Shown here in pieces: positions 6,627 through 13,341 of a stretch of 17,377 nucleotides of DNA. Position 1 is the stretch's first letter. Each line of letters opens with the position of its first letter. Both the position numbers and the translations under genes were made by a program. Origin of the DNA: Clostridia bacterium. Its GTDB lineage: Bacteria > Bacillota > Clostridia > Lachnospirales > WQUN01. The notes under the pieces are model-generated. The model searched no databases. It worked only from the letters and a program-made list of their open reading frames with translations, and had not been told where the DNA came from. The stretch is from positions 1 through 17,377 of the forward strand of contig BNUF01000041.1 in the NCBI GenBank assembly GCA_025997155.1. The letters run 5' to 3'.

Positions 6627-7594
6627 ATCAAACCGCACCGCTCCCTCACAATGTCAAAAATCCCCGCGCAGTCGATTGTGTCCGAAAACGAGATTAAGCC
6701 GCTTTCTTTTTTGCCCTCGCGGAGTAACGCGGCGGCGTGGTTGATTTCAAAACAAAAGCCGTCTTCAAAAGAGGATTCAAAGCGTTCGGCGGTGTTTCCG
6801 TTTTCGTCGCGGAGTTCGCATGTCTTTGCTCCTATGAAGTAATCTATGTGTATGCTCCCGCGTGTGCCGTATATATGGGCGTCGTTGTTCGCAAAGACGG
6901 AAACGCCGCAGCGCGCCTGCCCCAGTATGCCGTTTTGAAAAGACAGGTCGACTGTCGCGTACTCGTCAACGCCCGATTTCCCTTTTACCGCAAAGGCGTT
7001 GACGGCGTTCGGCGTTTGCCCCGCGATTCCCGTGATAAACTCGATGGGGTATACCCCGCCGTCATACAACGCGCCGCCCGCCAACTCGGGGTTGAAAAGG
7101 CGGTTTTTGGGGTCGAAAGGGGTGTTGAAACAAAAGGACGCGTCAATCAGTTTCACGTCGCCTATTCGCCCGCTTCGCACCCATTCAAGGGTTTTTCGAA
7201 AGGCGGGAAGACAGCGCGTCCACATTGCCTCCATAACAAAAACATTCTTTTCTTTGGCAAGCGCGTATATCTCCTCCGCGTCCTTTTTTGTCAGGAAAAA
7301 AGGCTTTTCGCAGATTACGTTTTTGCCGCGTTCTATGAAAAGTTTCGCGTTCTCAAAGTGGAAATTGTGCGTCGTCGCAATGTATACTATGTCTATGTTC
7401 GGGTCGTCCGCAAGTTCTTCATAGCTCCCGTAAAAACAAGAAGAGTTATGGGTCTTTGCGAACGCCGCCGCCCTCCCCGCGTCCTTTGAGGCGACGGCGG
7501 AGAGTACGACTCCGCTTGTTTCGTCCGAATTAATCACCTTTGCGAATCTGTTCGCGATTGCTCCAAGCCCCGCGATTCCAAAACGTATGTCCAA
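6623..7594 (-). CDS. Gfo/Idh/MocA-family NAD(P)-dependent oxidoreductase
   Basis: Cytoplasmic dehydrogenase of 323 residues. The N-terminal Rossmann fold shows GIAGLGAIANRFA (6-18); the cofactor-side CEKP motif is at 95-98; and the C-terminal substrate half carries MEAMWTRCLPA (121-131) and GGALYDGGVYPIEF (173-186), where Asp178 and Tyr182 are in the usual catalytic stretch. The MEAMWTR signature points to the dihydrodiol-dehydrogenase-like branch, which acts on sugars or cyclic diols; the substrate cannot be read from sequence. The start is TTG 7594, nine bases after AGGAG; another in-frame TTG at 7603 is too close to that site. The frame stays open far upstream to 8161, but that part is antisense to the ABC ATPase and is not real. 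Its promoter is at 7620-7648. The stop overlaps the crcB start by four bases, so the two are co-translated. Confidence 0.92.
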   Translation of the reverse strand: MDIRFGIAGLGAIANRFAKVINSDETSGVVLSAVASKDAGRAAAFAKTHNSSCFYGSYEELADDPNIDIVYIATTHNFHFENAKLFIERGKNVICEKPFFLTKKDAEEIYALAKEKNVFVMEAMWTRCLPAFRKTLEWVRSGRIGDVKLIDASFCFNTPFDPKNRLFNPELAGGALYDGGVYPIEFITGIAGQTPNAVNAFAVKGKSGVDEYATVDLSFQNGILGQARCGVSVFANNDAHIYGTRGSIHIDYFIGAKTCELRDENGNTAERFESSFEDGFCFEINHAAALLREGKKESGLISFSDTIDCAGIFDIVRERCGLI

Positions 7595-7619
7595 AGCTAT
7601 CAACTCCTGTTTTTTGTAA

Positions 7620-7648
7620 ATTTTACCACGGGGTACGCTCTTTGTCAA
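7620..7648 (-). promoter_or_regulatory. Promoter of the oxidoreductase-crcB operon
   Basis: Minus strand: perfect TTGACA (7643-7648), 17-base spacer, TAAAAT (7620-7625, five of six). The start of transcription near 7613 gives a leader of only about 20 bases before TTG 7594, which leaves no room for a riboswitch. Confidence 0.75.
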
Positions 7649-7655
7649 TTTAACC

Positions 7656-7684
7656 TTGACAGGGATAAAAATGTATGGTAAACT
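7656..7684 (+). promoter_or_regulatory. Promoter of the ABC exporter operon
   Basis: Plus strand: perfect TTGACA (7656-7661), 17-base spacer, TAAACT (7679-7684, four of six). It is divergent from the oxidoreductase promoter. The two -35 boxes are mirror images with seven bases between them. Confidence 0.7.
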
Positions 7685-7708
7685 ATACAAAATAGAGGAG
7701 GGTTGCGC

Positions 7709-8566
7709 GTGGAATATATGATTGAAATGAAGGACGTGGTTAAGAAGTTTAAGAACGTGTACGCGCTTGACGGGCTTAACCTGAACGTGGAAAAGGGCGG
7801 GATACTCGGGCTTTTGGGGCATAACGGGGCGGGGAAGACCACGATACTTCGGACGATTCTCGGGCTGTACAAACCCGACAGCGGGGACGTGCGAGTGTTT
7901 GGGAAAAACCCCGAATACGATATCTCCCTTCGCGGGAGGACGGGCGTTTTGTGCGAGGATTCGGGGCTTTACGAGTCGCTTACCTTGTATGAGAACCTTG
8001 TGTTTTTCGCAAAAGTATACCGAATGAAAAAAGAGGACTATGACGCGAGGATTGATTATTTTTTGGAGGAATTTTCCATATCCGACAAGAAGAACCTGCC
8101 CGTAAAAGGTTTTTCGGCGGGTATGAAGAAGAAAACCGCGATAATCCGCACTCTTATGCACAACCCCGACTTGGTGCTTTTAGACGAGCCGACGAACGCT
8201 CTCGACCCCGTGAGCATCGACAAGTTTCACGGCATCGTGCAAAAAATGTCGCGTGAAGACGGCACGTCGTTTATAATCACGACGCATAACCTTGACGAGG
8301 TAAAGAAGATATGCTCGGACATAAGCATAATCAAACAGGGAAAATGCCTGTATAATCAAAACCTGAAAGATACGCGGGAGCTGTATGATATGTTTGAGAC
8401 TGTGATTGAATGTGTTGACGGAAACAAAATCACGCTTAAGACCACAGACCCGAAAGCCGTCGCGAAGGCAATCCGCGAACTGGTAGAAGGCGGGGCGGAC
8501 ATATGCGAGGCGCGGCGAAACGAGTTCGATTTGGAGAAGCTGTACCTGAGCTTGGCTAAGGAGTGA
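7709..8566 (+). CDS. ABC transporter ATP-binding protein (ABC-2 exporter type)
   Basis: The ATPase that powers the exporter formed with the next two genes; 285 residues, cytoplasmic, membrane-associated. Walker A is GHNGAGKT (37-44), Walker B LVLLDE (155-160) followed by the PTNALDP D-loop, and the switch His is His193 (TTH). The signature loop is FSAGM (135-139) instead of the usual LSGGM/Q. The Q-loop position reads LCEDSGLYE with no clear Gln, as in CcmA/DRA-type export ATPases, where Glu is common there. A C-terminal extension of about 60 residues after residue 225 is typical of drug, bacteriocin or gliding-type ABC-2 systems. The start is GTG 7709, seven bases after GAGGAGG (7695-7701); the TTG at 7703 is too close and the ATGs at 7718 and 7727 too far. 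The substrate is unknown. Confidence 0.93.
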   Translation: MEYMIEMKDVVKKFKNVYALDGLNLNVEKGGILGLLGHNGAGKTTILRTILGLYKPDSGDVRVFGKNPEYDISLRGRTGVLCEDSGLYESLTLYENLVFFAKVYRMKKEDYDARIDYFLEEFSISDKKNLPVKGFSAGMKKKTAIIRTLMHNPDLVLLDEPTNALDPVSIDKFHGIVQKMSREDGTSFIITTHNLDEVKKICSDISIIKQGKCLYNQNLKDTRELYDMFETVIECVDGNKITLKTTDPKAVAKAIRELVEGGADICEARRNEFDLEKLYLSLAKE

Positions 8567-8570
8567 GGAT

Positions 8571-9188
8571 ATGCACTTGGTGCTTCTGCAAAGATATTTG
8601 CGCGAAATATGCAAGAAGAAATCAACGCTGTTTTATATGTTTTGTTTCTCGGTTTTTATGGCTCTTTTCACATATATCAAATACGGGGAAACGGCTCTTT
8701 GGCTTATCTGGTACTGCGTTTCGTTCGCCGCGTCTTTTACGGCGGAATCCTTTGCGGGCGAAAAGGAGGAGCGGACGATTGAGACGCTTCTCACGCTGCC
8801 GCTAGATTTGCGGACAATCGTTTCGGCGCGGGTGCTGTTCGCGGTTTCGGTGTGTTTCGCGGCTGAAATGGTGTATTTGATTACGCTGCTGTTCGCGGGG
8901 GCGGAGCTGTCCGCGTACTTTTTCGCGGCGGCGTTTTTGCTTGTTCCCGCCTGTCTGTTCGCTTTCTGCTATCTTATGGTGTATTTTTCGTACAGGTCAA
9001 GCAATGTGCGTATGGTTCATATGAAAAGCGCGCCGCTCGTGATTTTTCATATAATTCCCGTTGTGGTGTGTTTGGCGTTGTCGTCCTATGCCGCGCTCTT
9101 TTGCGCTCTCGCGCTGTTCGGTATCGAGTTTTTGTGCGTGCGTTCGCGGTTTAAAAAGGTATTTAGCGCGGAATTTCTGATTAGTTAG
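8571..9188 (+). CDS. ABC-2 type transporter permease
   Basis: Membrane subunit of the exporter, 205 residues with about six hydrophobic helices. The segment GEKEERTIETLLTLPL (residues 64-79) is the cytoplasmic coupling motif typical of ABC-2 permeases and follows the second helix. ATG 8571 comes four bases after the ATPase stop, with GGAGTGAGG overlapping that stop, so translation is coupled. There is no signal peptide; the first residues (LLQRYLREICKKKS) form the usual N-terminal amphipathic cytoplasmic helix. It pairs with the next gene as two half-permeases. Confidence 0.88.
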   Translation: MHLVLLQRYLREICKKKSTLFYMFCFSVFMALFTYIKYGETALWLIWYCVSFAASFTAESFAGEKEERTIETLLTLPLDLRTIVSARVLFAVSVCFAAEMVYLITLLFAGAELSAYFFAAAFLLVPACLFAFCYLMVYFSYRSSNVRMVHMKSAPLVIFHIIPVVVCLALSSYAALFCALALFGIEFLCVRSRFKKVFSAEFLIS

Positions 9189-9198
9189 GCGGTGTGTT

Positions 9199-9837
9199 AT
9201 GACTGATATTTTGATAGTGGCGAAAAAGGAGTTCACTTTGTTTTTTCGCCGAAAAGATTATGTGCGGTGGTATATAACGCTGATTTGCGTTACGCTTCTT
9301 GCTCCTTTCGCGGGCGGCATAAACGAAAGCTCCGAACGAATGATGTATTTTATCCTGTTCCTCGTGTATATGACGCCGAATAACCTTTCAATCGACACAA
9401 TCGGAGGCGAAAAGACGCGCAAGACGCTCGAGACTTTTTTGTGTACGCATATGGAGGTGTACAAAGTCCTGCTGGGTAAGTTTTTGTTTGTGCAAGCTCT
9501 CGGGACTTTCGCGCTCGCCGTGTCGCTTTCGCTTAATTCGGTTTTGCTGCAAGCTCTCGGGCGAGTCCGCGCCGATTCCCTCCCGTATGTGTTTCTTCTC
9601 GGATTCCTAGGCGTCGCGGCAATCGCCCTTGTGTCCTCCGCGCTGGCGTATATGTTAAACAACCTGAAAACCTGCGGATACATCATAACGCTGTTAAATT
9701 TAGGGCTTATCCGCCTTGTCGCCCTAAGCCTCCGCGATTACGCCTTTTTGCAATCCTTCGCGATATGTCTATTTGTCCTAGACATATGTTTCGCCCTCCT
9801 CATCTTCAAACGCGCGAAAAAATACAGGCTCTTGTAG
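9199..9837 (+). CDS. ABC-2 type transporter permease, second subunit
   Basis: 212 residues, six hydrophobic segments. It has the same layout as its neighbour: a basic N-terminal helix (VAKKEFTLFFRRKDYVRW), two helices, then the coupling motif GGEKTRKTLETFLCTHM (about 69-85), then four more helices ending in a KRAKKYR tail. The motif match makes it a diverged sibling of the 8571-9188 permease, so the exporter is probably a heterodimer in the membrane with two ATPase copies. ATG 9199 lies ten bases after the previous stop, with only a weak GGCGG site. A promoter for the next transcription unit starts directly at its stop codon. Confidence 0.88.
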   Translation: MTDILIVAKKEFTLFFRRKDYVRWYITLICVTLLAPFAGGINESSERMMYFILFLVYMTPNNLSIDTIGGEKTRKTLETFLCTHMEVYKVLLGKFLFVQALGTFALAVSLSLNSVLLQALGRVRADSLPYVFLLGFLGVAAIALVSSALAYMLNNLKTCGYIITLLNLGLIRLVALSLRDYAFLQSFAICLFVLDICFALLIFKRAKKYRLL

Positions 9838-9866
9838 TTGCGTTTCGGGATATATTATGTTATACT
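9838..9866 (+). promoter_or_regulatory. Extended -10 promoter of the acyltransferase cassette
   Basis: TTGCGT (9838-9843), 17 bases, then TATACT (9861-9866) preceded by TGT, the extended -10 element that makes up for a poor -35 box. It begins one base after the stop codon of the second permease and 34 bases before ATG 9900, which has GGGAG upstream. Confidence 0.6.
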
Positions 9867-9899
9867 CCTTCACGGGTACTGATAGTGGGAGACATAAAA

Positions 9900-11177
9900 A
9901 TGGGTAAATGGTATAAACTGGATAATGCCGCGAAAATATTTCCTTCTGTTACAAACACAAAAAATACCTCTGTTTTTCGCGTTTCCGTTTTGTTAAACGA
10001 CGAGATAGACGTTTCGATATTGCAAAAAGCCGTCGATACCATATTTGACAGATTCCCCGCCATGACGGTAAGACTTCGGCGCGGGGTATTTTGGAATTAT
10101 CTTGATAATAATACGGAAAAATTATATTTGTGCGAGGAGCGGGAATATCCCTGCAGTATGATAAATCCCAAGGAAAACCGCGGGTATTTGATTAAGATTT
10201 TATATTATAAGCATCGGATATCCGTTGAGGTTTTTCACTCGATTACGGACGGCGCGGGCGCTATCGAGTTTTTGAAATCTCTTTTATATTACTACCTGAA
10301 ATTTCTGGGTCATTCCATCGATTCGGAAGATATAATTTTGTTGGCGGAGGACGGAGCGAGTGCGTCGGAACTTTCGGACAGTTTCCGCAATTTTTATCAA
10401 AAAAAGAGTGTGGTTCATAAGATTGAATATATGAAGGCGTATTCGATAAAGGGGAACTACTTCGATAATTTTGGGAATAACGTTATACACGGGGTGCTAA
10501 GCGCGTCGAAACTGAACGCCGCCGCAAAGGCAAAGGGAGTCACCATAACGGCGTATCTTACCGCGCTTATTATATACTCGATATGGCAGACGCGAATGAA
10601 ATACGGAACGTATGATAACCCTGTAATCGTGGCTGTCCCCGTGAATCTAAGAAAGTATTTTCCGTCGCGGACTCTGCGTAATTTTTTCGGAGTCGTGAAT
10701 GTCGGGCTTAGAATAAACAAGGACATTGTTTTTGACGAATTGGCGAAAGATATCGGCGAAAGTCTTAAAGAAAAAACGGGCGAGCAATATTTGAGAAATC
10801 TGATAAAAAATAACCTTAAATTCGAGGACAACAACTTTACGAGGTTTGTGCCGTTATTCATAAAAAATATCTTTGTGAACCGAGGGTTCGACGTTTGGGG
10901 CGAACGCAAAAGGACGCTTACTCTGTCGAATATGGGAAACATTATACTTCCGAAAAAAATGTACGAGTTTATAAACCACTTTGAATTTGTCCTGTACCCG
11001 TCGAAAAAAAGCCCTATAAACTGCGCCGTATGTTCGTCTGACGACATTCTTAACATAACGTTTACGCGGGCGGTCGTCGAGACGGACATAATACAGTACT
11101 TCTTTTCTTTTCTGGCGGAAAAGGAGGAGCTTGACGTGAAAATCTACTCGAACGACTGGGGGAAGGGTGATGACTAA
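9900..11177 (+). CDS. Condensation-fold acyltransferase (alcohol acetyltransferase-like)
   Basis: 425 residues of the CoA-dependent acyltransferase/condensation-domain superfamily, enzymes that move an acyl group from a thioester to a hydroxyl or amine. The catalytic HxxxDG is HSITDG (113-118). Further family features are the N-terminal strand-helix with LQKAVDTIFDRFPAM (41-55), VPVNLRKYFPSRTLRNFFG (246-264) and a TLSNMGNI stretch (341-348) matching the usual second-lobe region. There is no carrier-protein domain and no signal peptide, so it works alone in the cytoplasm. The start is ATG 9900 with GGGAG before it; the longer frame from 9765 is antisense-free but has no ribosome site and overlaps the permease. 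It is the first gene of a three-gene cassette and overlaps the next start by eight bases. The acyl donor and acceptor are unknown; a membrane or envelope lipid is my guess from the neighbours. Confidence 0.85.
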   Translation: MGKWYKLDNAAKIFPSVTNTKNTSVFRVSVLLNDEIDVSILQKAVDTIFDRFPAMTVRLRRGVFWNYLDNNTEKLYLCEEREYPCSMINPKENRGYLIKILYYKHRISVEVFHSITDGAGAIEFLKSLLYYYLKFLGHSIDSEDIILLAEDGASASELSDSFRNFYQKKSVVHKIEYMKAYSIKGNYFDNFGNNVIHGVLSASKLNAAAKAKGVTITAYLTALIIYSIWQTRMKYGTYDNPVIVAVPVNLRKYFPSRTLRNFFGVVNVGLRINKDIVFDELAKDIGESLKEKTGEQYLRNLIKNNLKFEDNNFTRFVPLFIKNIFVNRGFDVWGERKRTLTLSNMGNIILPKKMYEFINHFEFVLYPSKKSPINCAVCSSDDILNITFTRAVVETDIIQYFFSFLAEKEELDVKIYSNDWGKGDD

Positions 11178-11844
11178 ATGTATCCGCTGCGGCGTATCGG
11201 TTGACGGTCAGCACAAAAACTGCCCCCTTTGCGGCAGGCGGCTTGACAACAAAGGCGGCGGCAAAACGGAGTACCCCGCTTACGGGCAGTCCTACCGCCG
11301 AATCAAGACGTTCACTTTGTACAAACTATATCTGTTCCTTACAATATCCGCTATTCTCATTTCAACGACGGTGAACGTGATGACACTTCCGACCGACCCT
11401 GTTTTCTGGTCGGGAATCGTCACCTGCGCGCTTTTGTACACGCTTATAACAATCAGAAACACGATTATCTCAAAAAGGCATATCGGCGCGAAGATACTCG
11501 TACAGTTTATATCCCTTGCCGTTTTTATGTTTGTCATCGATATTTGCAACGGATTTTCAAAATGGTCGACAAACTATGTGATACCGTTTTTGATAGTAGT
11601 CTCAACCGTCATTATAACGATTATAGCTCTTACCAAAAAGTCTCTTTGGCTGGATTACGCGGGGTATTTGTTCGCGATGTTTTTCATAAGCCTGTGTCCG
11701 ATAGTGCTTTTTGTATTCCGTCTCGCGACCGTGATATGGACGGGTGTAATGGCGGTTTTGTATTCGGTGCTTACAATAATCGGGCTGATTATCTTTTCGG
11801 ACGAAAAGTTCAAAAATGAGACAAGGAAGAGATTTCATTTTTAG
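11170..11844 (+). CDS. Zinc-ribbon polytopic membrane protein (DUF6320-like)
   Basis: 224 residues. An N-terminal zinc ribbon of four cysteines (Cys4, Cys7, Cys18, Cys21, pattern CxxC-x10-CxxC) is followed by a short EYPAYGQSYRR linker and six hydrophobic helices, ending in a basic tail. From memory this build, beside an HxxxDG acyltransferase and an alpha/beta hydrolase, is the DUF6320 family of Clostridia and lactobacilli; its role is not known. I chose ATG 11170 (GTG 11167 is directly in front), which lies eight bases inside the previous gene and has GGGGGAAGGG upstream. The coupling suggests that it forms a membrane platform or partner for the acyltransferase. That is inference. Confidence 0.75.
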   Translation: MTKCIRCGVSVDGQHKNCPLCGRRLDNKGGGKTEYPAYGQSYRRIKTFTLYKLYLFLTISAILISTTVNVMTLPTDPVFWSGIVTCALLYTLITIRNTIISKRHIGAKILVQFISLAVFMFVIDICNGFSKWSTNYVIPFLIVVSTVIITIIALTKKSLWLDYAGYLFAMFFISLCPIVLFVFRLATVIWTGVMAVLYSVLTIIGLIIFSDEKFKNETRKRFHF

Positions 11845-11859
11845 GAAGGGGAAACACGA

Positions 11860-12807
11860 TTGAAGATAAGCGATGTTCACCCCGAACTTCGAGTATACGC
11901 AAGATTGTTTCATTCTATCGTGCTGAATATGCGTAAAGCCAAGGCGGCGAAAGCGTTTTTCAGTCTCCTTAAATTGCGTCATACGCGCAAACTGCGTTTT
12001 GAACAAAAGTATATAACCCGCGCCGACGGCTCGAAACTTCGCCTTTGCGTGTATTTGCCAAAAAAACCGCGCGAAAATGTCCCGGGGCTGCTTTGGATAC
12101 ACGGCGGAGGGTACGCGTTCGGAGTTCCCGAGAGGGACGAAAGCTATATCAAACGGTTTATACATAAAAGCGGGTGCGTCGTGGTGTCTCCCGACTATAC
12201 CCTGTCGCTTGTCAAACCCTATCCCGCCGCGTTTAACGATTGCTATGACGCGCTGTTGTGGCTCAAGGAACACGGCGCGGAATACGGAATGAGGAGCGAC
12301 CAGATTTTTGTCGGCGGCGACAGCGCGGGCGGGGGGCTTGCTGCGGCGGTGTCGCTTCGCGCAAGAGACAGCAAAGACGCGGCGATTGCGTTTCAAATGC
12401 CGCTTTACCCGATGCTTGACGACCGCCCGACCGCCTCCTCACGCTGTAATACCGCGCCAATGTGGAACACCGCCTCAAACGAGCTCGCGTGGCGGCTGTA
12501 CCTGGGCGCGCTATACAAAACGGACGGCGTTCCCGCCTATGCCGCCCCCGCACGAGCCGTCTCTTACAAAAAAATACCTCCGACCTGTACGTTTGTCGGA
12601 AGTATCGAGCCGTTTTATGACGAAACGGAGGAGTATGTCAAAAATCTGCGGGACAGCGGCGTAATCACGCACTTCCGCGTGTTTGAAGGTTGTTTTCACG
12701 CGTTCAATACAATATGCCCCAAAACAAACATAGCTAAAGAGGCAAACGCGTTTCTTATGGAAACTTTTGAATACGCGGCGGCGCATTACTTCGCAAAACA
12801 GCCTTAA
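11860..12807 (+). CDS. Alpha/beta hydrolase, hormone-sensitive-lipase type esterase
   Basis: 315-residue serine hydrolase cutting carboxyl esters. The oxyanion hole motif HGGGY is at 81-85, the nucleophile Ser155 sits in GGDSAGG (152-158), and the catalytic His280 is in GCFHAF. The acid position, usually Asp in a DPL motif, reads EPF here (Glu250), with Asp254 close by. The first 50 residues are a basic cap helix region; no signal peptide. The start is TTG 11860 with GGAAGGGG eight bases before it. It is the last gene of the acyltransferase cassette, 15 bases after the membrane protein, and could remove the group the acyltransferase adds, or supply the acyl donor. Its stop overlaps the stop of the convergent 74-residue gene by two bases. 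Confidence 0.93.
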   Translation: MKISDVHPELRVYARLFHSIVLNMRKAKAAKAFFSLLKLRHTRKLRFEQKYITRADGSKLRLCVYLPKKPRENVPGLLWIHGGGYAFGVPERDESYIKRFIHKSGCVVVSPDYTLSLVKPYPAAFNDCYDALLWLKEHGAEYGMRSDQIFVGGDSAGGGLAAAVSLRARDSKDAAIAFQMPLYPMLDDRPTASSRCNTAPMWNTASNELAWRLYLGALYKTDGVPAYAAPARAVSYKKIPPTCTFVGSIEPFYDETEEYVKNLRDSGVITHFRVFEGCFHAFNTICPKTNIAKEANAFLMETFEYAAAHYFAKQP

Positions 12808-13028
12808 TGGGATTTAGTCGTTTCTTTTAAATCCCTGTACGCCTTAAGGAGTTCAAACAAGCGAAGGTTTTCCTCTTTGGAAAGAGACGGAAGTTTGCCG
12901 CCGCCCTTACGCAGTAGTTTTTTAAGGAATTTTAGGAGTTTTTTAAGCGCGGACGCGACTCCGACTACGATTATAGGTATAGCAAGTATACCAAGTATAA
13001 TAAGTATTGCTGACGCAAGTCTCGGCAT
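12804..13028 (-). CDS. Small membrane protein with basic amphipathic helix, unknown
   Basis: 74 residues, not recognised. Residues 5-27 form one long hydrophobic helix (ILIILGILAIPIIVVGV). It is followed at once by a strongly basic amphipathic stretch, LKKLLKFLKKLLRKGGGK (28-45), that would lie on the inner membrane face, then a charged helical tail (KEENLRLFELLKAYRDL). The start is ATG 13028, one base after the stop of the upstream gene, with GGGGGGAGG four bases before it; the frame stays open to 13061 but that would overlap the neighbour without a site. It is the last gene of the dynamin operon. It could recruit the GTPase to the membrane, or disturb the membrane itself as a holin- or toxin-like peptide. 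Both are inference. Confidence 0.7.
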   Translation of the reverse strand: MPRLASAILIILGILAIPIIVVGVASALKKLLKFLKKLLRKGGGKLPSLSKEENLRLFELLKAYRDLKETTKSH

Positions 13029-13029
13029 A

Positions 13030-13341
13030 CTACCTCCCCCCTTTCTTTTTGCATACGTCATAAATCGCGTCGCGTTCGCTCACGCCGCTGTAATCAGCTT
13101 CAAACCCGTTTAGAGCCATATACTTTTCGAGATTGTCGTTTAGCGTGTATCCGCCCAAATACCTTTGAAAAACCGCTTTAAACGCTTTGTCTATCGCCGC
13201 GCCGTCGTTTGCGCCGACATATTCCCGCAATGTCTCCCGTGACGGGGTATTCCCAAACCCGCTTAACAAATCTATGAACCTGTCCAGAGAATCCGCGGAA
13301 ACAATCCTTGCGCGTTCAATCAATACTGAATCAATCGCCAT
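13030..13341 (-). CDS. Small helical protein of the dynamin operon, unknown
   Basis: 103 residues, soluble and mostly helical by eye, not recognised. No cysteine pair, signal peptide or membrane segment is visible apart from one Cys near the basic C-terminus (CKKKGGR). ATG 13341 lies 11 bases inside the end of the GTPase gene and has GGAGGG five bases before it; GTG 13347 is too near that site. The overlaps on both sides (GTPase upstream, membrane protein one base downstream) tie it firmly to the operon, so it is probably a partner or regulator of the GTPase. Confidence 0.7.
   Translation of the reverse strand: MAIDSVLIERARIVSADSLDRFIDLLSGFGNTPSRETLREYVGANDGAAIDKAFKAVFQRYLGGYTLNDNLEKYMALNGFEADYSGVSERDAIYDVCKKKGGR

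Noticed and set aside
6737..7489. A 250-codon plus-strand open frame
   Set aside because: Antisense shadow of the oxidoreductase in GC-biased DNA; no start signal and Val/Arg-rich nonsense composition.
7595..7660. Fluoride riboswitch upstream of the crcB operon
   Set aside because: The leader between the predicted transcription start and the start codon is about 20 bases, too short, and no crcB-motif sequence is visible.
6623..8161. A 512-codon open frame reading through the oxidoreductase to 8161
   Set aside because: The extra 188 codons are antisense to the ABC ATPase, have no ribosome site and no family match; the enzyme starts at TTG 7594.
9765..9899. Upstream extension of the acyltransferase by 45 codons
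   Set aside because: Overlaps the permease end, lacks a ribosome site, and would place the promoter inside the gene; ATG 9900 has GGGAG.
11602..12396. A 264-codon minus-strand open frame
   Set aside because: Antisense to the DUF6320-like and hydrolase genes, both of which have clear motifs.
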